Shown in pieces: positions 5,753 to 9,781 of a stretch of DNA of 9,781 nucleotides (the stretch's first letter is position 1; each line of letters begins with the position of its first letter). This stretch comes from Microbacteriaceae bacterium (GTDB lineage Bacteria > Actinomycetota > Actinomycetes > Actinomycetales > Microbacteriaceae), in assembly GCA_012719255.1 (NCBI GenBank), contig JAAYAS010000092.1, forward strand, positions 1 through 9,781, given 5' to 3'. A program made the translations under genes and the position numbers. The notes beneath the pieces were generated by a model. It did not search any database. It was given only the letters and a program-made list of their open reading frames with translations, and had not been told where the DNA came from.

Positions 5753-5820
5753 GTGACTACCGTTGCAGTTGTTACTCACGTGATATGTGAGGCGAATGCG
5801 CCTGATGTGACGAACGTGAT
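5753..5820 (+). promoter_or_regulatory. Array of GTnAC-like half sites in 9-nt register upstream of the M23 gene
   Basis: Half sites start at 5753 (GTGAC), 5762 (GTTGC), 5771 (GTTAC), 5780 (GTGAT), 5807 (GTGAC) and 5816 (GTGAT). All fall in one 9-nt register, and two slots (5789, 5798) are not filled. The pairs at 5771/5780 and 5807/5816 both follow GTnAC-N4-GTGAT and are 36 nt apart. A further GTTAC at 5734 is out of register by one base. Direct repeats of GTnAC type are known for MtrA, which controls peptidoglycan hydrolase genes in Actinobacteria, so MtrA is the leading guess. No clear -10/-35 pair was found here. Confidence 0.5.
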
Positions 5821-5847
5821 GCACCCGAGACCGACCGAGGGGACCGC

Positions 5848-7227
5848 ATGGCCAGCCCGCGAACGATGCGCCGCGCCCACCGCCCGAGCGCGTGGCGCGC
5901 CGTCGCCGCCGTCGCGCTCTCGCTCGCCATCGTCGTCGGCGGCGGCACGATCGCCCAGGCGAAGCCGCTCGACGAGTACGCCGACTGGGACGACGTCGTC
6001 GCCGCCCAGGGCGACGTCGACCGGCAGAACGAGCTCATCGACGAGATCAACGCCCAGATCGAGCAGCTCGAGAACGACGTCGTCATCGCCGAGGCGAACG
6101 CGCTCGAGAAGGGCGAGGCCTACTCCGAGGCCTCGAACGAGGCGAACCACCAGCAGGAGACCCACTACTCGCTGCAGGTGCAGGCCGAGGAGGCCGCCGA
6201 GACCGCCGAGACCGCCGAGCGCGACGCCGGCGCGATGGCCGCGGCGATGTCGAACCGCGTCGGCACCGACCCCACCGTCGAGCTGCTCATGCAGCCCGAG
6301 GCCGCCGACGACTTCCTCATGAGCATGTCGACGCTCTCGAAGCTCGGCAGCTACAGCGGCACCGTGTTCGACGACGCCGTGTCGTCGCGCAACAACGCCG
6401 ACCAGCTCACCGAGCAGGCCGAGGTCGCGCTCGACGAGCTGCGCCGCCTCGAGAAGATCGCCGAGGACGCGTACATCGAGGCCGTCGAGGCGCAGACCGC
6501 CGTGCAGCTCGCCCGCGACAACGCCATCGACAAGGGCTCCGAGCTCGAGGCCATGCTCATCCCGCTCATGGAGCACCGCGACGTGGTGCAGGCCGATTAC
6601 GAGGAGGGCGAGCGCCTCCGCGAGGAGGAGCGCCGCCGCATCGAGGAGCAGCGCCGCCGCGAGGAGGAGGAGCGCCGCCGGCTCGCCGAGGAGGCCGCCG
6701 CCGCGCAGGCCGCGAACAACCCCGCGCCCCCCGCGTCCAGCTCGGGCGGCGGTGGCGGCGGTGGTGGCGATGCCGGTGCGCCCGCGCCGAGCTCGAGCGG
6801 CATCTCGTACCCGATGGACCCGGCCGGCTACGTGACGAGCTGGTGGGGCTACCGCCTGCATCCGGTCGGCGGCTACTACGCCTACCACAACGGCCTCGAC
6901 CTCGTGTACGCCTACGGCAACAGCTGCTGGATGCCGCTCTACGCGGTCACCTCCGGCACCGTCACCTACGCCGGCGAGATGGGCACCTACGGCAACATGG
7001 TCGACCTCATGGGCAGCGACGGCTACACGAAGTTCCGCTACGCCCACATGCCCTGGGGCGGCATCAACGTCTGGCCGGGGCAGTACGTCAACGCCGGCGA
7101 CGTGATCGGCTACATCGGCACGACCGGCTGGTCGACCGGATGCCACCTCCACCTCGAGATCCACCAGGGCGGCGAATCGGTCGACCCGCAGATCTGGCTC
7201 GCCAACCGCGGCATGTACTACTACTGA
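5848..7227 (+). CDS. Exported M23 peptidoglycan endopeptidase with long N-terminal coiled coil
   Basis: The 459-residue protein probably cuts peptide cross-links of peptidoglycan outside the membrane during growth or division. A Sec-type signal has basic residues (8-17), a hydrophobic core (18-33) and a likely cut after AQA (38). Residues about 45-285 are Glu/Ala-rich heptad-like coiled coil, ending in a highly charged EER/RRR stretch (252-283), as in EnvC/PcsB/RipC-type proteins. A Pro/Ser linker with eight glycines (300-307) leads to the LytM domain (about 318-459). Expected zinc ligands are H347 and D351 in HNGLD, and H435 in HLHLE; H400 and H433 are the catalytic histidines. All are present, so it should be active rather than a degenerate activator. 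In related proteins the coiled coil restrains or recruits the hydrolase. GAGGGGA at 5837-5843 supports the ATG at 5848. The half-site array just upstream suggests envelope-linked control. The natural partner is unknown. Confidence 0.92.
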   Translation: MASPRTMRRAHRPSAWRAVAAVALSLAIVVGGGTIAQAKPLDEYADWDDVVAAQGDVDRQNELIDEINAQIEQLENDVVIAEANALEKGEAYSEASNEANHQQETHYSLQVQAEEAAETAETAERDAGAMAAAMSNRVGTDPTVELLMQPEAADDFLMSMSTLSKLGSYSGTVFDDAVSSRNNADQLTEQAEVALDELRRLEKIAEDAYIEAVEAQTAVQLARDNAIDKGSELEAMLIPLMEHRDVVQADYEEGERLREEERRRIEEQRRREEEERRRLAEEAAAAQAANNPAPPASSSGGGGGGGGDAGAPAPSSSGISYPMDPAGYVTSWWGYRLHPVGGYYAYHNGLDLVYAYGNSCWMPLYAVTSGTVTYAGEMGTYGNMVDLMGSDGYTKFRYAHMPWGGINVWPGQYVNAGDVIGYIGTTGWSTGCHLHLEIHQGGESVDPQIWLANRGMYYY

Positions 7228-7255
7228 CCCCGGCCCGAACTCCGGCGCGAACGCG

Positions 7256-7290
7256 AGGGGCCGCATCCTCGAGCTGAGGATGCGGCCCCT
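7256..7290. terminator. Hairpin terminator between convergent M23 and ppa genes
   Basis: A perfect 15-bp stem (7256-7270 with 7276-7290) encloses the 5-nt loop GAGCT. It lies between the M23 stop (7227) and the ppa stop (7310) and can end both transcripts. There is no T-run. Its stem contains CCGCATCC/GGATGCGG, which is also in the hairpin at 3802-3841. Confidence 0.85.
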
Positions 7291-7309
7291 GTGCGTGCGC
7301 GGGCGTGCG

Positions 7310-7798
7310 CTACTCGGCCGGCCGGTAGGCCTCGAGCGAGCGCTGGATGATCTCGTCGGCCTCGGCCGCCGAGCCCCACGCCTCGACCTTGACCCACTTG
7401 CCGGGCTCGAGGTCCTTGTAGTGCTCGAAGAAGTGCTTGAGCTGGTCGCGGGTGTTCTGCGCGACGTCCTCGAGCTCCTGGATGTGGGCCCAGCGAGGGT
7501 CCTTCGCGGGCACGCAGAGCACCTTGTCGTCGCCGCCGGCCTCGTCGGCCATGCGCAGCACGCCCACGGGGCGCACCTTCAGGCCGACGCCGGGGAACAC
7601 CGGGAACTCGAGCAGCACGAGCGCGTCGAGCGGGTCGCCGTCGTCGGCGAGCGAGTGCTCGAAGTAGCCGTAGTCGACGGGGTAGACGAACGGGGTGAAC
7701 AGCACGCGGTCGAGGTAGACCCGGCCGGTCTCGTGGTCGACCTCGTACTTGTTCTGGCTGCCGCGGGGGATCTCGATGACGACGTCGTAAGCGCCCAT
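7310..7798 (-). CDS. ppa: Inorganic pyrophosphatase (family I)
   Basis: The 162-residue soluble enzyme splits pyrophosphate to two phosphates, driving polymer synthesis forward. The family signature DGDPLD is at residues 53-58, carrying three metal-binding aspartates. Other active-site residues align by spacing with the E. coli enzyme: E9 in IEIPRGS, K17 and E19 in NKYEVD, D85, D90 and K92, and Y127-K128. The length is typical of actinobacterial family I enzymes, which lack extra domains. The ATG at 7798 follows AGGAG with 4 nt spacing. The gene stands alone on the minus strand, convergent with the M23 gene. Its upstream region (7799-7966) is shared with the plus-strand PLDc_N gene and shows only a weak TAGCCT -10 candidate (7874-7869). 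Confidence 0.97.
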   Translation of the reverse strand: MGAYDVVIEIPRGSQNKYEVDHETGRVYLDRVLFTPFVYPVDYGYFEHSLADDGDPLDALVLLEFPVFPGVGLKVRPVGVLRMADEAGGDDKVLCVPAKDPRWAHIQELEDVAQNTRDQLKHFFEHYKDLEPGKWVKVEAWGSAAEADEIIQRSLEAYRPAE

Positions 7799-7966
7799 GA
7801 TGCTCCTACTCAGATGGGAAGGTGACGGCGGCGCGCACGAGCGAGTGCCGCGGTGGCGCCCGCTCCCCAGGCTAGTGGATTCGGGTGATCAGCCGCGTCG
7901 GAGCCGGCCCGGGGAGAATGGCGGCAGAACGAACTGCATCGATGCCGAGAAATGGGGAGGCGCATC

Positions 7967-8200
7967 ATGGCGAAGCGGAAGTCGAGCTGGGACGAGCTCA
8001 CGCAGGAGCAGCAGGGCGGGATCATCCTGCTCGGAGCGGCGCAGATCGGGCTCATGCTCTTCGCGCAGGGGGCGCTGCTCGGTCGGCCGAAGGAGCTGGT
8101 GCGCGGGCCGAAGTGGCTGTGGTTCCTCGGCAACCTCGTGAACTTCGTCGGGCCGATCGCGTACCTCGTGCTCGGCAAGCGCCGCCGCCCCGCCGCCTGA
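7967..8200 (+). CDS. Small PLDc_N domain membrane protein
   Basis: The 77-residue protein resembles the phospholipase D/nuclease N-terminal (PLDc_N) domain, found alone in many small actinobacterial membrane proteins and at the N-terminus of cardiolipin synthases. It has a basic start (MAKRKSSW), one hydrophobic segment (about 17-34), a charged loop with GPKWLW (near 48) and a second hydrophobic segment (about 52-69) ending in KRRRPAA. The stand-alone domain has no catalytic HKD motif, so it is not an enzyme by itself; its role is unknown. The ATG at 7967 is preferred over the in-frame ATG at 7952 because GGGGAGG (7954-7960) sits 6 nt before it and overlaps the earlier candidate. Confidence 0.85.
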   Translation: MAKRKSSWDELTQEQQGGIILLGAAQIGLMLFAQGALLGRPKELVRGPKWLWFLGNLVNFVGPIAYLVLGKRRRPAA

Positions 8201-8234
8201 GTCGGCGGCGGGGGCGCGGGCTCGCCGAGCGGTC

Positions 8235-8283
8235 GGCTGAGCCAGTCGAAGCATGCGGTGGTGCCCTTCGACGGGGCCAGGGC
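8235..8283. repeat. Degenerate REP-like inverted repeat
   Basis: The left arm (8235-8253) reads GGCTGAGCCAGTCGAAGCA. The right arm (8262-8283) is its imperfect reverse complement, with TGCCCTTCGACGGGGCCAG at its core. They resemble the dispersed intergenic palindromes with CTGAGC..GTCGAAG arms that I know from many Microbacteriaceae genomes. The 153-bp gap between PLDc_N and tilS holds little else except a short perfect palindrome at 8309-8322 and a -10-like element next to tilS. Confidence 0.5.
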
Positions 8284-8340
8284 GCGGGGAGGGGCCGCCG
8301 CGGGCTCACGGCTCGGGAGCCGCTCCCAAGCGGCGCCCAG

Positions 8341-8353
8341 TAGTGTGGCGGGC
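8341..8353 (+). promoter_or_regulatory. -10-like element for a leaderless tilS mRNA
   Basis: TAGTGT (8341-8346) fits TANNNT and is followed after 7 nt by the in-frame GTG at 8354. There is no Shine-Dalgarno before that GTG. The spacing would put transcription start at or very near the start codon. The other in-frame GTG at 8345 overlaps the hexamer and is a less likely start. Confidence 0.45.
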
Positions 8354-9442
8354 GTGGTAGCACGTCCTCGCCTCACGCCCCCGGTCGCCGACATCCGCCG
8401 TGCCGTGCGGGTGTCCCTGCGCGGCGTCGCGCGCGAGGGCGACCTCGTGCTCGTCGCGCTCTCGGGCGGCCCCGACTCGCTCGCGCTCGCCGCCGCCGCC
8501 GCCTTCGAGTGCCCCCGGGCGGGGATGCGCGCGGGCGCCGTGATCATCGACCACCAGCTCCAGCCGGGCTCGGCCGCGCAGGCCGAGCGCGCCGCATCCC
8601 AGGCCCGCGAGCTCGGACTCGACCCCGTCGTCGTCGAGCGCGTCGAGGTCGTCGACGACGGCGCCGGACCCGAGGCCTCGGCGCGCGCCGCCCGCTACGG
8701 CGCGATCGACCGCATCCGGGAGTCGCTCGGCGCCACCGCCGTGCTGCTTGGCCACACCCTCGACGACCAGGCCGAGACGGTGCTCCTCGGCCTCGCCCGC
8801 GGCTCCGGCGGCAAGTCGCTGCACGGCATGGCCGCAGTGAACGGGCCGCTCGTGCGGCCGCTGCTCGGCATCCGCCGCGACGAGACCCACCAGGCGTGCG
8901 CCGACCAGGGCCTCGACGCCTGGCACGACCCGCAGAACGACGATGAGCAGTTCAAGCGCGTCCGCATCCGCACCACCGTCATGCCGATGCTCGAGCGCGA
9001 GCTCGGCCCCGGCATCGCCCAGGCGCTCGCCCGCACCGCGACGACGCTGCGCGAGGATGCGGAGACCCTCGACGCGCTCGCGCTCGAATGGGCGAACGAG
9101 ATCATCGACCAGGACGCCGCCGGCCGCATCACCCTCGACGTCGGCGGCCTCGTCACCCAGCCCGCGGCGCTGCGCCAGCGCATCTGCCGCATCGTCGCCG
9201 AGCAGGGCTTCGGCGTGTCGCTGAGCCGAGCCCACACCATGGCGGTGTCGGCGCTCGCGACCGAGTGGCGCGGCCAGGGCCCCATCGATCTGCCCGGCAT
9301 CCGCGTCGAGCGCGCCGACGGGCAGCTGTTCTTCGGGGCGAACCGGCCGGACGCGGAGTCGGACGCGGAGCCGGACCTCGCACCGGACGTCCGGCCCGAC
9401 GCCGACGAGACCATCGACCGCCGCGACGGGCGCGGCGACTGA
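8354..9442 (+). CDS. tilS: tRNA(Ile)-lysidine synthetase
   Basis: The 362-residue enzyme attaches lysine to C34 of the tRNA-Ile with CAU anticodon, using ATP, so that it reads AUA. The N-type ATP-pyrophosphatase loop SGGPDS is at residues 37-42, within LVLVALSGGPDSLAL. The family motif LGHTLDDQAETVLL is at 132-145. The substrate-binding segment DPQNDDEQFKRVRIR (192-206) matches the conserved D-x-x-N-x-D-x-x-F-x-R-x-R-I-R type. A helical domain follows, and the protein ends in an acidic low-complexity tail (331-355) of DAESDAEPD type repeats. The start is ambiguous: GTG 8354 is chosen from the leaderless promoter spacing, while the open frame extends to 8258. hpt follows 19 nt downstream, and the tilS-hpt order is classic in Actinobacteria, usually with ftsH next. 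Confidence 0.95.
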   Translation: MVARPRLTPPVADIRRAVRVSLRGVAREGDLVLVALSGGPDSLALAAAAAFECPRAGMRAGAVIIDHQLQPGSAAQAERAASQARELGLDPVVVERVEVVDDGAGPEASARAARYGAIDRIRESLGATAVLLGHTLDDQAETVLLGLARGSGGKSLHGMAAVNGPLVRPLLGIRRDETHQACADQGLDAWHDPQNDDEQFKRVRIRTTVMPMLERELGPGIAQALARTATTLREDAETLDALALEWANEIIDQDAAGRITLDVGGLVTQPAALRQRICRIVAEQGFGVSLSRAHTMAVSALATEWRGQGPIDLPGIRVERADGQLFFGANRPDAESDAEPDLAPDVRPDADETIDRRDGRGD

Positions 9443-9461
9443 GCCGACGGAGGTTCCCACC

Positions 9462-9781
9462 ATGCGCGCAGAGCAGATCCAGCACGAGATCCGCGAGGTG
9501 CTGCTCACCGAGGACGAGATCCGCGGCCGGCTCGCCGAGCTCGCCCGCGACATCGAGCGCGACTACGGCGACCGCCGGCCGCTGCTCGTCGGCGTGCTCA
9601 AAGGCGCCGTGTTCGTGATGGCCGACCTCGCGAGGGCCCTGCGCATCCCCGTCGAGATGGACTGGATGGCGGTGTCGTCGTACGGCTCCGGCACCGAGTC
9701 GTCGGGCGTCGTGCGGATTCTCAAGGACCTCGACACCGACCTCTCGGGCCGCGAGGTGCTCATCGTCGAGGACATCATCGA
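9462..9781 (+). CDS. hpt: Hypoxanthine phosphoribosyltransferase (C-terminus cut off by window edge)
   Basis: The first 106 residues are visible. The enzyme salvages hypoxanthine and guanine with PRPP to make IMP and GMP. The segment LLVGVLKGA (41-49) is the pyrophosphate-binding loop, SSYG (72-75) is the flexible-loop serine-tyrosine pair, and RILKDLD is at 85-91. VLIVEDII (99-106) begins the PRPP-binding motif, with acidic residues E103 and D104, and is cut by the window end. The ATG at 9462 is preceded by GGAGG (9449-9453) with 8 nt spacing. It lies 19 nt after the tilS stop with no terminator between, so the two are probably one operon. Confidence 0.96.
   Translation, partial: MRAEQIQHEIREVLLTEDEIRGRLAELARDIERDYGDRRPLLVGVLKGAVFVMADLARALRIPVEMDWMAVSSYGSGTESSGVVRILKDLDTDLSGREVLIVEDII

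Noticed and set aside
5780..5790. TCACGTGA palindrome and CTCAC/GTGAG inverted repeat as a CRP/GlxR-type operator
   Set aside because: The TGTGA-N6-TCACA pattern does not fit at the right spacing. The direct-repeat register explains the same bases better.
5776..7266. A 496-residue minus-strand open frame opposite the M23 gene
   Set aside because: It is the mirror of the strongly biased M23 coding sequence. The Val/Gly/Ala/Leu repeats arise from antisense reading of the coiled coil.
8306..9553. A 415-residue minus-strand open frame opposite tilS
   Set aside because: It is the antisense shadow of tilS, whose catalytic motifs are intact on the plus strand.

Overview
The window is very GC-rich, with strong third-position G/C bias that throws long false ORFs on the opposite strands. 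It looks like the chromosome of a high-GC actinobacterium. The gene content (tilS-hpt order, tRNA Glu-Asp-Phe cluster, small PLDc_N protein, Tat-exported cell-surface protein) and the gene styles suggest Microbacteriaceae (Agromyces-like). That family placement is inference; no taxonomic marker gene such as 16S rRNA is present.

Region 1 (1-5212) is an accessory cell-surface locus. A tyrosine autokinase of the Wzz/BY-kinase type (1964-3724, +) lies divergent to a two-gene minus-strand unit. That unit encodes a MauE-thioredoxin fusion (658-1773) and, 4 nt downstream, a partial NTP_transf_5-type nucleotidyltransferase (1-653). Beyond the kinase, separated by a strong convergent hairpin, is a Tat-exported protein with four cysteines in its mature part (3874-4407, -). 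Divergent from it is a low-molecular-weight tyrosine phosphatase (4592-5212, +). Kinase and phosphatase together form the usual switch for extracellular polysaccharide assembly. The MauE-thioredoxin protein could supply or remove disulfides outside the membrane, and the exported protein is the nearest visible candidate client. The left end of this locus lies outside the window.

Region 2 (5265-5682) is a minus-strand tRNA cluster, transcribed Glu(UUC)-Asp(GUC)-Phe(GAA). It has a plausible promoter upstream and a hairpin terminator at the end, shared with the phosphatase gene.

Region 3 (5753-7290) is an exported coiled-coil M23 peptidoglycan hydrolase. Its upstream region holds a striking set of GTnAC-like half sites in one 9-nt register, suggesting control by a DNA-binding regulator such as MtrA.

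Region 4 (7310-9781) is housekeeping: inorganic pyrophosphatase (-), a small PLDc_N membrane protein (+), then tilS and the start of hpt (+), probably co-transcribed. A degenerate REP-like inverted repeat lies in the gap before tilS.

There is no CRISPR array, insertion sequence or rRNA. The most interesting parts are the disulfide-redox plus kinase/phosphatase surface locus, the regulatory array before the M23 gene, and the duplicated 3' ends of the kinase and phosphatase genes.
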